A stretch of DNA of 64,000 nt from Citrobacter sp. Res13-Sevr-PEB04-36 (GCF_015672735.1 NZ_JADABY010000039.1:62001-126000); one strand, 5' to 3'; counted from the first letter of the stretch, positions 47,647 through 56,700 are shown. Made by a program: numbers and translations. Notes: a model not told the origin generated them from the letters alone.

Positions 47647-48459
47647 ATGAAAAAATCACTGACATTACTCGCCGCCGCCACCTTAAGCGCCCTGAGCTTT
47701 GCGTCGTGGGCAGACACGCTGACCGTGGGCGCGTCCAACGTGCCGCACGCTGAGATCCTCGAACAGGCGAAACCGATCCTGGCAAAGCAGGGGATCGAGC
47801 TGGAGATTAAACCGTTCCAGGACTACATTCTGCCAAACACCGCACTGGCGGGTCGTGAGATTGACGCCAACTACTTCCAGCATATTCCGTACCTGAACAG
47901 CGTACTGAAGGATCATGCGGGTGATAAGACCTATGATTTCGTCAGCGCCGGGGCAATTCACATTGAGCCGATTGGTATCTATTCGAAAAAGGTGAAGTCG
48001 CTGAAAGATTTGCCGGAGGGTGGAAAGATCATCATGCGTGACGCGGTGTCCGAAGAAGGGCGTATTCTGTCGATTTTCGAAAAAGAGGGCGTGATTAAGC
48101 TCAAGCCAGGCGTTGATAAAGTCACCGCGCGCATCAGTGACATCGTTGAGAACCCGAAAAAGCTGAAGTTCCTGCCTAACGTTGAAGCGGCACTGTTGCC
48201 GCAGATGTATAACAACGATGAAGGCGATGCGGTGGTGATCAACGCCAACTACGCCATCGATGCCGGGCTGGATCCGGTGAAAGATCCGATTGCCGTCGAA
48301 AGCGGTGAAAACAACCCGTACGCCAACATCATTACCGTGCATCGCGGCGATGAGAAGAAAAAGGATATTGTGGCGCTGGTTGACGCACTGCACTCAAAAG
48401 AAATTCAGGACTGGATCCGCACCAAATATAAAGGCGCGGTGATCCCGGTAAATAACTGA
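47647..48459 (+). CDS. MetQ/NlpA-family substrate-binding protein without lipobox
   Basis: 270 residues. NlpA-family fold (TLTVGASNVPHAEILEQAKPILAKQGIELEI, NYFQHIPYLNSVLKD, LLPQMYNNDEGDAVVINANYAIDAGL). The N-terminus MKKSLTLLAAATLSALSFASWADTL has a signal-peptidase-I-type A-x-A-like site (SWA/D) but no lipobox Cys, unlike MetQ and NlpA. So it is probably a soluble periplasmic protein. Last gene of the three-gene transporter operon; a BIME follows. Confidence 0.87.
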   Translation: MKKSLTLLAAATLSALSFASWADTLTVGASNVPHAEILEQAKPILAKQGIELEIKPFQDYILPNTALAGREIDANYFQHIPYLNSVLKDHAGDKTYDFVSAGAIHIEPIGIYSKKVKSLKDLPEGGKIIMRDAVSEEGRILSIFEKEGVIKLKPGVDKVTARISDIVENPKKLKFLPNVEAALLPQMYNNDEGDAVVINANYAIDAGLDPVKDPIAVESGENNPYANIITVHRGDEKKKDIVALVDALHSKEIQDWIRTKYKGAVIPVNN

Positions 48460-48468
48460 TCCACTTTC

Positions 48469-48544
48469 TGCCGGGAAGCGGCTTCGCCTTACCCGGCCTA
48501 CAACGTCTGTAGGCCGGGTAAAACGCAGTAGCGTTGCCATTCGG
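48469..48544. repeat. BIME: paired inverted REP sequences
   Basis: Two REP units, 48469-48502 and 48508-48544, in opposite orientations with CGGCCTACA/TGTAGGCCGG arms separated by five bases. Located between the convergent metQ-like gene and ttrA; ends within two bases of the ttrA stop. Confidence 0.82.
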
Positions 48545-48546
48545 CG

Positions 48547-51500
48547 CTAGAGTTGCACTCGCTCGATTCTCGCCGGTAGCCCTTGGCGCACAGAAGCTCC
48601 TGAGACCCAGTCCAGCCAAGTATTGGCCACCTGACGCGTAGGGTCGGCAAAACCCAAATCGTTAATATTAATCCCCGATTTAATCTTTTCATCAAACGCC
48701 ATCGGCTCTCCGTCAAGCGTATGCTGTGCCGCCCCCATTTCTTTATGTCCGTAACCATGTTCAATTGCGATAACGCCCGGCATAACGCCGTTGAGCAGGC
48801 TGACCTGCGCTTGCGCGTGTCCACCTGGCGTGATGATGCGTACCGTATCGCCATGCGACACACCATAACGCGCGCCGTCCTGCGGGTTGAGCGCCACCAG
48901 ATTCACCGGTTTGAGATGGTGCAGACGTGGGATCACCGCCGAGGCGCTGGACATGGTATTGGACTTAAAGGAGATCATCTTCAGTGGCCATTCCTGCTGC
49001 GGAAACAATTCGTCCACCGAACGCCCGTCGGAGAGGCGGGAAGGATACCAGGCCGGACAGCCGCTGTAGCGCTCGCCGGTGATCGCATGGCGGTGCGCGG
49101 CGACATCCGCGTTCCAGATTTGCAGAGGTTTCTCCCACGCATTACCGACACGGTTATCGGTGCGGCCACTCTTATCTGGCGCAAAACGACCACCGCGCGA
49201 ATAGACAAACGCCACGCGACGAACTTCGTCGGCTTTTAGCGTGTCGGTGATGACCGGTAGGATCCGCGTCACTCCGGTCAGCGAGATATCTTCCGGTGCG
49301 GCTTCGGCGACCGGCGATTTGCCCATAAACGCAATGTTGGCGGCCAGTCGCAGGTAGTAATCTTCCGCGCGGTTCAGCGGATAGTGATTGCCCTGTGGAT
49401 CGGTAATGGCATTATCGCCAAAGCCCGGCAGCCCGATGCGTTTTGCCACCGCGATGCAAAATGACTCCATGGATGCCGGTTGGCCGTCGGCGGTTTTGCT
49501 GGTGGCGGGCGCAACAATCGGCCAGCGGGCGGTGGAGGCTTTGCTGGCCACGCCTGCCCACGGGGCGCTAAATCCCCAGCTTTCGAAGTTGTGGGTATCC
49601 GGAACAATATAATCCGCCAGCGCGGTGGTTTCGTTCATAAAAGCATCAATGGCAATAAATAGCGGCAGACGAGCCGGATCTTTGAGCTTTTCTTCCGCTA
49701 CGCCACGCAGCCCCGCAATGCCGTAAAACGGGTTGGTCATGTTGGAGATCCAGGCTTTTAGCGGATACGGGTAGCCTTCGAGCGCCGAGACGAGTAATTC
49801 GGTCAACTGCCCGGCGACAAACGGATACCATGGGGCTTTCGCCGGGAAGGGCGATTGTCCGGCAGCCACTTTATTACGGTACTCTTCCGAGGATTCATAG
49901 GCGGTTTTACTGCGCGCGATGCTCAGGCCTTTCGGCTTCACCTTTCCGGCGAAACTGTCCATATTGTAGCGCGGTCCGTCGGTGGCACCGTTGAACTTAC
50001 CGCCGCCCACAAAGACACCGCCCTCGAGGCTGAGGTTGCCAATCAGCGCATTCAGCATCATCACCGCCCAGGCGTTGTAAAATCCGTTGCCTGCCATCAT
50101 CCCGCCGTGGGTGATCACCGCTGCTTTACGTCCGTGACGGGTAAAGGCGTCCGCCAGCGCGCCTATTTTTTCTTCCGACACGCCGCACTGCTGGCTGTAT
50201 TGCGCCAGTGACAACTTTTCGGCGGACTCTTTCAGTCGCTGGAATCCGCTTTTCACCGTCACGGTCTGTCCGTCGGCCAGCGTCACTTCGCGGGTTACGA
50301 ACAGCTGTGCGCGTTGACAGCTGCTGGCTGCGACCATGTCACCGGCCTCGTTAACGACCAGCGGTTCGCCAGGCGCGTCGGTGTTCAGGTGGGCAAGCGT
50401 GAGATGCTGTCCGGCAAGCGTTGGGATCTCATCGGTAATCACCAGATGCGTGGCGTTGGTCCAGCTTTTTTCTCCAACCTGTTGCATGGCCTGGACGCCA
50501 GGGATGGCGAGGTAATCGGCGTTGTAACGCTGCTTTTCGATTATCCAGCGGATCATTCCCATTGCCAGAGCCGAGTCGCTCCCCGGATTTACGGGCTGCC
50601 AGTGACCGCGATCGTCAGCCAGTACCGTGGTTAATGGCAGGGCGGGTGCGACAACGACATACTCGAAATCATTGCGTAAGCGGGCGCTGGCGAGTTGGCG
50701 AGCCTGGCGCTTAAATGGGTTGCCGGACTGCGCCGGGGAGGTGCCCATAAATAACGCGAACTCGACGTTATCCCAGTCCGGTTTGACGTGGGTGTTTTTA
50801 TCCAGATCGCCCATTAACGCGCCGGAACCGGCCCGATACGCTAGCCCACAATACGCACCGTGCGCGCCGAAGTTTTTACTTCCAAAACTGTTCAGTGCGA
50901 AACGGCGGATAAACGTATCTCGTCCCTCGTCGCTGGTATTGGTGACCAGCAGTTGATTGGATTTCGGGCCAAAGCCGGGGTGCTTAGCATCTAACGGGGT
51001 TATGGGGTCGTGGATGGCCCGCAGGCCGTCAACGTGACCTTCGCCAAACAGGTCGCCGCCTTCCACCACCTCTTTGATGAGCTGTTCAAAGCTGATGCGC
51101 TGCCATTTACCTTCGCCACGTTTACCGACGCGCTTCATCGGCTCCAGAATTCGCAGCGGGCTGTACAGGCCTTCGAGCAGGGTTGCGCCCCGGGCGCAGG
51201 CGGTGGAACGCGCATCAAGACCGCTTTCGCCCGCCAGTTGTTCCATTGCCGTGGCAAACGGAACCGACGAATCAAGGTGATGTTCATGCGACAGCGGGTG
51301 GTAGGGGTTGCCCGCAATGCGCAGAACTTTCCCCGCGTTGCTGTCGACGCGGACCCGCACACCGCACTGGGTCCAGCAGCCGAAGCACTGGGTCATGGCG
51401 ATCACCTGCTGCGGATCTTGCTGCCAGCGCGGCTGGGCGTTGGCTTCGGGGGGAAGCGCATTGCCGAAGATGCGATCGCGGGTGATTTTCCCCGAGGTGC

Positions 51501-51618
51501 CATCCAGCAAACCGTCAATCGCGCGCTTTGCCACATCCCGATAACTCAGGCCAAAGGTCACCATCCCGCCAACGGCGAGACCGACTTTAAGCCACTGACG
51601 ACGGGTTAAATTAGCCAT
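48547..51618 (-). CDS. ttrA: Tetrathionate reductase molybdopterin subunit
   Basis: 1023 residues, DMSO-reductase family. Reduces tetrathionate to thiosulfate with electrons from TtrB/TtrC, as a terminal oxidase in anaerobic respiration. Twin-arginine signal (LTRRQWLKVG), a Fe-S cluster pattern CFGCWTQCGVRVRVD with a later Cys in STACARGAT, and molybdopterin guanine dinucleotide motifs such as MAGNGFYNAWAVMMLNALIGNL. Periplasmic after Tat export. Its start overlaps ttrC by 8 bases. Confidence 0.96.
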   Translation of the reverse strand: MANLTRRQWLKVGLAVGGMVTFGLSYRDVAKRAIDGLLDGTSGKITRDRIFGNALPPEANAQPRWQQDPQQVIAMTQCFGCWTQCGVRVRVDSNAGKVLRIAGNPYHPLSHEHHLDSSVPFATAMEQLAGESGLDARSTACARGATLLEGLYSPLRILEPMKRVGKRGEGKWQRISFEQLIKEVVEGGDLFGEGHVDGLRAIHDPITPLDAKHPGFGPKSNQLLVTNTSDEGRDTFIRRFALNSFGSKNFGAHGAYCGLAYRAGSGALMGDLDKNTHVKPDWDNVEFALFMGTSPAQSGNPFKRQARQLASARLRNDFEYVVVAPALPLTTVLADDRGHWQPVNPGSDSALAMGMIRWIIEKQRYNADYLAIPGVQAMQQVGEKSWTNATHLVITDEIPTLAGQHLTLAHLNTDAPGEPLVVNEAGDMVAASSCQRAQLFVTREVTLADGQTVTVKSGFQRLKESAEKLSLAQYSQQCGVSEEKIGALADAFTRHGRKAAVITHGGMMAGNGFYNAWAVMMLNALIGNLSLEGGVFVGGGKFNGATDGPRYNMDSFAGKVKPKGLSIARSKTAYESSEEYRNKVAAGQSPFPAKAPWYPFVAGQLTELLVSALEGYPYPLKAWISNMTNPFYGIAGLRGVAEEKLKDPARLPLFIAIDAFMNETTALADYIVPDTHNFESWGFSAPWAGVASKASTARWPIVAPATSKTADGQPASMESFCIAVAKRIGLPGFGDNAITDPQGNHYPLNRAEDYYLRLAANIAFMGKSPVAEAAPEDISLTGVTRILPVITDTLKADEVRRVAFVYSRGGRFAPDKSGRTDNRVGNAWEKPLQIWNADVAAHRHAITGERYSGCPAWYPSRLSDGRSVDELFPQQEWPLKMISFKSNTMSSASAVIPRLHHLKPVNLVALNPQDGARYGVSHGDTVRIITPGGHAQAQVSLLNGVMPGVIAIEHGYGHKEMGAAQHTLDGEPMAFDEKIKSGININDLGFADPTRQVANTWLDWVSGASVRQGLPARIERVQL

Positions 51619-52633
51619 GTTGCATTCTCCTTGCGATCGCGTTCAGGCTTTCATGAACAATAATGAGTAGCGCAATCCACAGGCCAAAGGTGCCCACGAT
51701 GGCCAGCCAGCCATCCGTGCCGCCGGGCAGAGTATAAGGATTAAATTGCGCGTTATATTTGGGGATAGTCTGCACCTGAATCAGTATCGTCCAGCGCATC
51801 AGCCAGCACAGCGCCATGGCGCTGAAGGCCAGCGTAATGCGCAGCGGTAATGGCGATGGGCGACGTAATACCCACCCGCAAAGAGCCAGTGAGGCAGCCC
51901 ACAGCACTACCCAGCCGATGGCGTAGTGTCGTGCAGACGCGGCGACATCCAGCCACTGGCGGATAGCTGAGCCGGAAAGCGTATCGCCGCTCACCCACCA
52001 CGCCATCACAATGGCCAGGACGATCAACGTGACAATCTGCCCCCATGCCAGCTTGCGCGGCAGTGTGCTGTCACGGTTTACGCTGGCGATAAGCAAGGCG
52101 AAGAAGGTTTGCAGCGCGCTGAGGAACATCGCCAGCGGGAAGGCATAGCTGAACCAGATGGGACGCGCCTGCACGACGGAGACTTCGCGGCCGGTATACA
52201 CCAATAATCCAATGGCTGAGAGTGCGCTGCCGACGGCTAACCATTTAGTGACGCTGTAACTTTTACGCGTAAACCGTTTAACCTGCTGCGCCAGGAACCA
52301 CAGCCCGAGAAACCCGGTGAACAACGGTAAAAACAGTGCTCCCCACGGCATCCATGACCACGGTGTCGGCCAGGCGTAAAAATGCCAGACGCGCGCGGTC
52401 TGATGCAGATCCGCGGTCAGCGCCAGCGGGGCGGTGATGGCACAGGTCAGGGCGATCAGCAGCGTCAGGTTTTCTAGCTGCGGCTGCGCTTTTTTACGCC
52501 AGTGGAGCACGCAGGCGAACAGCGCCGCGCAGGCGGCAATGCCGATGAAAAAGAAATACTGTACCGCCCAGGGCAACCAGCTTATCTCCTGCGGATGGGC
52601 CAGCACCTCTTCGATAATCAGTGAATGGGTCAT
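51611..52633 (-). CDS. ttrC: Tetrathionate reductase membrane subunit (NrfD-like)
   Basis: 340 residues with about nine hydrophobic helices; NrfD/PsrC-type quinol-oxidising anchor. Delivers electrons from menaquinol to TtrB and TtrA. Begins at the base after the ttrB stop. Confidence 0.94.
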   Translation of the reverse strand: MTHSLIIEEVLAHPQEISWLPWAVQYFFFIGIAACAALFACVLHWRKKAQPQLENLTLLIALTCAITAPLALTADLHQTARVWHFYAWPTPWSWMPWGALFLPLFTGFLGLWFLAQQVKRFTRKSYSVTKWLAVGSALSAIGLLVYTGREVSVVQARPIWFSYAFPLAMFLSALQTFFALLIASVNRDSTLPRKLAWGQIVTLIVLAIVMAWWVSGDTLSGSAIRQWLDVAASARHYAIGWVVLWAASLALCGWVLRRPSPLPLRITLAFSAMALCWLMRWTILIQVQTIPKYNAQFNPYTLPGGTDGWLAIVGTFGLWIALLIIVHESLNAIARRMQHG

Positions 52634-53368
52634 TTAAACCTCCTGCCACAGAGCGGGTTGAGCACGTCCCATCAACGGGGTGATGAAGGCGTCATCTAGC
52701 CCCAGATAGAACACGTGAGGCGAGGTGCCGCTTTCCGGTTTCAGGACTTTGATGGTGTCATGGTGTTCGTGCAGCATGCGTGAAATCCGGCTGTGCGGAT
52801 CGTTGATGTCGCCAATGATGCGCGCGCCGCCCACACAGGACTCCACGCAGGCCGGGAGCAGCCCGGCTTCCAGGCGGTGCACGCAAAATGTGCATTTGTC
52901 GGCGGTCTGCGTTTCATGGTTAATAAACCGTGCATCGTACGGACAGGCCTGCACGCAGTAGGCGCAGCCCACACAGCGCGTATTGTCGACCACCACAATG
53001 CCATCTTCGCGCTGAAAGGTGGCCTGCACGGGACAAACGGGCACACAAGGTGGGTTATCGCAATGGTTACACAGGCGCGGCAGCAGCACGTTGGTGACGC
53101 TTTGCTGACCCTCAACCTGTACCTGATACTGGTTGACGTTGGTACGAAACGCGCCCTGAGGCGTCTGGTTTTCAATGGCGCAACTGACGGTACAGGCCTG
53201 ACAGCCGATACACCGCCTCAGATCAATCAACATAGCGTAGCGATGCTGGCGCGACCCCTCATGGCGTTCTGGCGAGAAGGGAAACTCGGCCTGAGCCAGG
53301 GGAACCAGGGATGCGCCTGCGGTCAGAACGCCCAGTTGCTGGAGAAACTGCCGTTTACTGCTGTCCAT
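52634..53368 (-). CDS. ttrB: Tetrathionate reductase Fe-S electron-transfer subunit
   Basis: 244 residues. Four Fe-S cluster motifs (CIGCQACTVSCAIE, CNHCDNPPCVPVCP, CVGCAYCVQACPYDARF, CTFCVHRLEAGLLPACVESC) typical of DmsB/NrfC proteins, with a short N-terminal twin-arginine-like KRQFLQQLGVLTAGASL. Start at 53368 (MDSSKRQF) follows GGGAGAAAAT; a frame starting at 53401 adds an unlikely tail. First gene of ttrBCA, divergent from ttrSR. Confidence 0.94.
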   Translation of the reverse strand: MDSSKRQFLQQLGVLTAGASLVPLAQAEFPFSPERHEGSRQHRYAMLIDLRRCIGCQACTVSCAIENQTPQGAFRTNVNQYQVQVEGQQSVTNVLLPRLCNHCDNPPCVPVCPVQATFQREDGIVVVDNTRCVGCAYCVQACPYDARFINHETQTADKCTFCVHRLEAGLLPACVESCVGGARIIGDINDPHSRISRMLHEHHDTIKVLKPESGTSPHVFYLGLDDAFITPLMGRAQPALWQEV

Positions 53369-53483
53369 ATTTTCTCCCGTCACAATGCAACAACGAAACA
53401 TTGGTCACGCCGTTGGTTTGCGTGTGATGAATAAAGAATCTTGATGATTTACAGTGTAAAAATCGTGGCGGGGGGTACTCTAT

Positions 53484-53497
53484 TGTGGTTAACCACA
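53484..53497. promoter_or_regulatory. Perfect palindrome in ttrB-ttrS intergenic region (TtrR candidate)
   Basis: TGTGGTTAACCACA is a perfect 14-base palindrome in the 179-base gap between divergent ttrB and ttrS. It is flanked by GGGTA and TACCC. A LuxR-type dimer such as TtrR would bind such a site; assignment is inferred. Confidence 0.45.
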
Positions 53498-53511
53498 TAC
53501 CCGGCTTGTTG

Positions 53512-53525
53512 TTGATCTAAAACAA
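53512..53525. promoter_or_regulatory. FNR-like box in ttrB-ttrS intergenic region
   Basis: TTGATCTAAAACAA has one mismatch to TTGATNNNNATCAA. ttrBCA in Salmonella needs FNR, so a site here is expected, but its exact role (ttrB or ttrS side) is not clear. Confidence 0.55.
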
Positions 53526-53547
53526 CATAAATGACAGGGATAACGGC

Positions 53548-55329
53548 GTGAGATGTAAAGTAGTACATTGCCTGACGGTGCTGGCAGCGTTGTGGATGCT
53601 GAGCGGAGCGGCCTGGGCGCTGACATGGAACATTGGCGTCTTAGCCATGCGTGGGGAGGTCACCACACGTAATCACTGGCAGCCGCTGGAAACCCTGCTG
53701 AATCAGCAAATCGCCGGTGAACGGTTTCATATTCAACCGCTGGACCTGCACCAGATGCAAGATGCCGTGAACCGGGGAACCGTGCAGTTTGTGGTGACCA
53801 ATCCGGCGCAGTTTGTGCAGTTAAACAACCGCGCAGCGCTACGCTGGTTGGCATCCTTACGCTCCACCCGCGGCGGAAAAGCGACCAGCAATGTGATTGG
53901 TAGTGCGATCCTGGTCAGGCGTGACGGAGAGATCGCGTCGGCACACGATCTGATCGGCAAAACGGTTGGGGCGATCGATGCCCAGGCATTTGGCGGCTAT
54001 TTGCTGGGTTATAAAGCGCTTATCGATGCGGGATTGCGCCCGGAGCGCGATTTGCGCCTGAGGTTCACCGGTTTTCCTGCCGATGCGTTAGTGTATTTAT
54101 TGCGTGAGAAAGCCGTTCAGGCGGTGATTGTTCCGGTGTGTCTGCTGGAAAAAATGGATGAAGAAGGGCTGATCCATAAAGCCGATTTTAAGGTGGTGCT
54201 CAACCATCCGACGTCGATTCCCTGCCTGAGCAGCACGCCGCTTTATCCTGACTGGTCCTTCGCCGCACTGCCCGCAGTGAGTGATGAACTTGCCGATCGC
54301 GTCACCCGGGTGCTGTTTAATGCCCCACAAGATGCGCCTTTTCGCTGGGGAGCTCCCGCCTCGACCCGCGAGGTAGAAACGTTACTACGTGATGTTCGAC
54401 AACACCCGCAGCAGCGTCAACTGTGGCTGGATATCAAAAGCTGGTTTATCCAGCATCAACTGGTCATGGGGGCCGCAGCGGTGGTTCTGCTGTTGCTCAC
54501 ACTCAACTATATCTGGGTGATGCTGTTGGTCCGTCGTCGCGGCAGGCTGCTGGAGCGTAACAATGTACTGTTGCGCAAGCAGGAGCAAGCCCTGGAAACC
54601 GCGCGCCAGATGAGCGTCCTCGGTGAGATGACGTCCGGGTTTGCCCATGAACTTAACCAGCCGCTCTCGGCTATCCGTCACTACGCGCAAGGCTGCCTGA
54701 TTCGCCTGCGCGGTCAGGATCAACAGCATCCGCTGTTACCTGCGCTTGAACAGATAGATGCTCAGGCACAGCGGGGGGGCGATACGTTGCGCAATCTGCG
54801 TCTGTGGGTCAGCCAGGCCCAGGGCAATCCAGTAATGACGGATGACTGGCAGGCGATCAACATCCGTGATGCTGTCCACCACGTCTGGCAATTATTGCGT
54901 ATGGCACAGCAATTCCCTGACGTCACGCTGCAAACGACGGTCAGCACACACTTAACGCTGACGCTGCCCAGCGTTCTGCTGGAACAAGTACTGGCGAATC
55001 TGGTGCTTAACGCCGCTCAGGCGGGGGCCAGCACGGTGTGGTTTACCGCTCAACATGAGGACGAGGGGATCAGCATTCAGGTACAGGATAACGCTGGAGG
55101 CATCGATGAAACTCAGCTTTATCAGGCGTTCCAACCGTTTATGACTACCCGCAAAGAAGGAATGGGGCTGGGGCTGGTGATTTGCCAGCGTCTGGTGCGC
55201 TATGCCGGCGGCGAGATTCGCATCAACAATCAGCAGGCTCCGGATGGTCGGGCGGGTGTCGCGGTAATATTACATTTTAAGCCAACACAGAAAGGGGGCG
55301 ATTGTGGCGATCATTCATCTGCTGGATGA
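53548..55329 (+). CDS. ttrS: Tetrathionate sensor histidine kinase
   Basis: 593 residues. Signal peptide, periplasmic substrate-binding-like domain (about 26-300; LTWNIGVLAMRGEV, AIDAQAFGGYLLGYKALIDAG), membrane helix about 304-326, then HisKA with phospho-acceptor His367 (GEMTSGFAHELNQPLSAIRHYAQG) and HATPase motifs (NLVLNAAQAG, VQDNAGGID, GMGLGLVICQRLV). Detects tetrathionate and phosphorylates TtrR. Overlaps ttrR by 26 bases. Confidence 0.95.
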   Translation: MRCKVVHCLTVLAALWMLSGAAWALTWNIGVLAMRGEVTTRNHWQPLETLLNQQIAGERFHIQPLDLHQMQDAVNRGTVQFVVTNPAQFVQLNNRAALRWLASLRSTRGGKATSNVIGSAILVRRDGEIASAHDLIGKTVGAIDAQAFGGYLLGYKALIDAGLRPERDLRLRFTGFPADALVYLLREKAVQAVIVPVCLLEKMDEEGLIHKADFKVVLNHPTSIPCLSSTPLYPDWSFAALPAVSDELADRVTRVLFNAPQDAPFRWGAPASTREVETLLRDVRQHPQQRQLWLDIKSWFIQHQLVMGAAAVVLLLLTLNYIWVMLLVRRRGRLLERNNVLLRKQEQALETARQMSVLGEMTSGFAHELNQPLSAIRHYAQGCLIRLRGQDQQHPLLPALEQIDAQAQRGGDTLRNLRLWVSQAQGNPVMTDDWQAINIRDAVHHVWQLLRMAQQFPDVTLQTTVSTHLTLTLPSVLLEQVLANLVLNAAQAGASTVWFTAQHEDEGISIQVQDNAGGIDETQLYQAFQPFMTTRKEGMGLGLVICQRLVRYAGGEIRINNQQAPDGRAGVAVILHFKPTQKGGDCGDHSSAG

Positions 55330-55888
55330 CGATGTAGCCGTCACCCAGGCCTGCGCATTTTTACTGGAAAGTTTGGGGTACGAGGTCCGGTGCTGGCACC
55401 AGGGGGAAACCTTCCTGGGCGAAGTCAATTTGCATCAGGTAGGGGTTGTATTGCTGGATATGCGTATGCCGGGACTGGATGGACAAGGTGTACATGACGA
55501 GATGCGACGGCGCGACAGCACGCTGGCGGTGGTCTTTCTTACCGGGCATGGCGATGTGCCGATGGCGGTCGCGCAAATGAAACGTGGAGCGGTCGATTTT
55601 CTGCAAAAGCCGGTTTCTGCCGGGCCGCTTCAGGCCGCGTTGGAGCATGCTCTACAGGTTTCCATTACGGCATGCACGCGTCATGATATTGTCGCCTGCT
55701 ACCAACAGCTCACTCCAAAGGAACGCCAACTGGCCGGCCTGGTGGCACAAGGATTGATGAACCGGGAAATCGCAGATGCAATGAATATTGCGGTCCGTAC
55801 CGTTGAAGTCCACCGGGCAAGAGTGATGGAAAAAATGCAGGCGGGGAGCCTGGCCGAGCTGGTTAATCGACTCCAGCAGGTTCTGTAG
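55304..55888 (+). CDS. ttrR: Tetrathionate response regulator
   Basis: 194 residues, NarL/FixJ type. Receiver with Asp52 (VVLLDMRMPG) and acidic pair DDD, then LuxR helix-turn-helix LTPKERQLAGLVAQGLMNREIADAMNIAVRTVEVHRARVMEKM. Activates ttrBCA. GTG start at 55304 inside ttrS. Confidence 0.94.
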   Translation: MAIIHLLDDDVAVTQACAFLLESLGYEVRCWHQGETFLGEVNLHQVGVVLLDMRMPGLDGQGVHDEMRRRDSTLAVVFLTGHGDVPMAVAQMKRGAVDFLQKPVSAGPLQAALEHALQVSITACTRHDIVACYQQLTPKERQLAGLVAQGLMNREIADAMNIAVRTVEVHRARVMEKMQAGSLAELVNRLQQVL

Positions 55889-55980
55889 ATTCATGACAGT
55901 TATTTGATTTTCATTGATTTTTGTCTAATAAGCCAGACTGATATATGCTGTTGGTTTGAGCTAATGACGAGCAGGCAAAT

Positions 55981-56190
55981 ATGGGCAATCAGACCAAAGA
56001 TGACGAACTGTACCGCGAGATGTGCAGAGTTGTTGGTAAAGTAGTACTGGAAATGCGCGATCTGGGACAAGAGCCTAAGCATATCGTCATTGCCGGTGTA
56101 CTGAGAACCACCCTCGCCAATCAGCGCGTGCAACGCAGTGAGTTAGAAAAACAGGCCATGGAGACGGTGATTAAAGCGTTAGCCGGTTAA
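55981..56190 (+). CDS. fumD: Fumarase D
   Basis: 69 residues, almost identical to E. coli FumD (YdhZ): TKDDELYREMCRVVGKVVLEMRDLGQEPKHIVIAGVLRTTLANQRVQRSELEKQ. A small Fe-S-independent fumarase in E. coli. In K-12 it borders pykF; here ttr and the metNIQ-like set lie between them. Confidence 0.93.
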   Translation: MGNQTKDDELYREMCRVVGKVVLEMRDLGQEPKHIVIAGVLRTTLANQRVQRSELEKQAMETVIKALAG

Positions 56191-56452
56191 TCCTGAAAAG
56201 GGCGGTGGAGAAAGGCTACCGCCCTGTAATTCTGCCACGGTATTCTATCAATATATATAATTCATCATTGAAAATAAAAAGTGCAGAAAAAAGTATTTAT
56301 CGCTGTGTTGTTTTTTATATAGCGATTAAAGTATACGCTTATATTTGGAGGTGTAATCACAAATATGTGTAATGCAGATGAAATACTATTTCAATCTGCC
56401 TTAATGATAATAAATATCACTCCGCATTAATTGTTCTCCTTCCCGTTTTTAC

Positions 56453-56466
56453 TTGATAACGATCAA
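56453..56466 (+). promoter_or_regulatory. FNR box upstream of ydhY
   Basis: TTGATAACGATCAA is a perfect match to TTGATNNNNATCAA. Centred 41.5 bases before a predicted start near 56501, a class II activator position. E. coli ydhYVWXUT is FNR-activated and NarL-repressed. Confidence 0.85.
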
Positions 56467-56580
56467 GGTTACAGGCTATGAATAACCACATTATTTATCC
56501 GCCTAACCCTAAAGGGTTATTCCTGTCTTGAGGGTAAAGATTCACTCCGTTTAGCCACCGTCATTGATGCGATCAGGTTA

Positions 56581-56634
56581 GGGCAAAAATATCACGTGTT
56601 GTCGGCAACATCAGTGGCCCGATTTGGCCTGCCC
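56581..56634 (+). other. Candidate structured leader RNA (three-way junction)
   Basis: P1 GGGCA (56581-56585) pairs with TGCCC (56630-56634). Inside are P2 CACGTGTTG-TCGG-CAACATCAGTG (56593-56616) and P3 GGCC-CGATTT-GGCC (56616-56629). The tight packing of the helices suggests a real fold, but one structure found by eye is not proof. It is not an obvious match to the Moco or Tuco motifs as I recall them. Confidence 0.35.
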
Positions 56635-56700
56635 GGCGCGTATAAACATGAGCACTGGATGTGTTGCTGCTACAGCGTTTGCGAAGAGGATGCGAAATAA

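Larger units (their letters stand above)
56191..56700. promoter_or_regulatory. fumD-ydhY intergenic: FNR promoter and structured leader
   Basis: 510 bases. The left part is AT-rich. A perfect FNR box sits at 56453-56466, with a -10-like CATTAT at 56489-56494, so a class II start near 56501 gives a leader of about 200 nt. Within it, 56581-56634 can fold as a three-way junction. An 18-codon frame (56648-56704) runs into the ydhY start by an ATGA overlap. Confidence 0.5.

Noticed and set aside
51010-51609. 199-codon plus-strand frame inside ttrA
   Set aside because: It is the antisense shadow of a GC-rich conserved gene; no independent start signals or domain.
56581-56634. Moco/Tuco riboswitch assignment for the ydhY leader
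   Set aside because: The conserved bases of those motifs, as I recall them, are not evident; only a generic three-way junction is supported.
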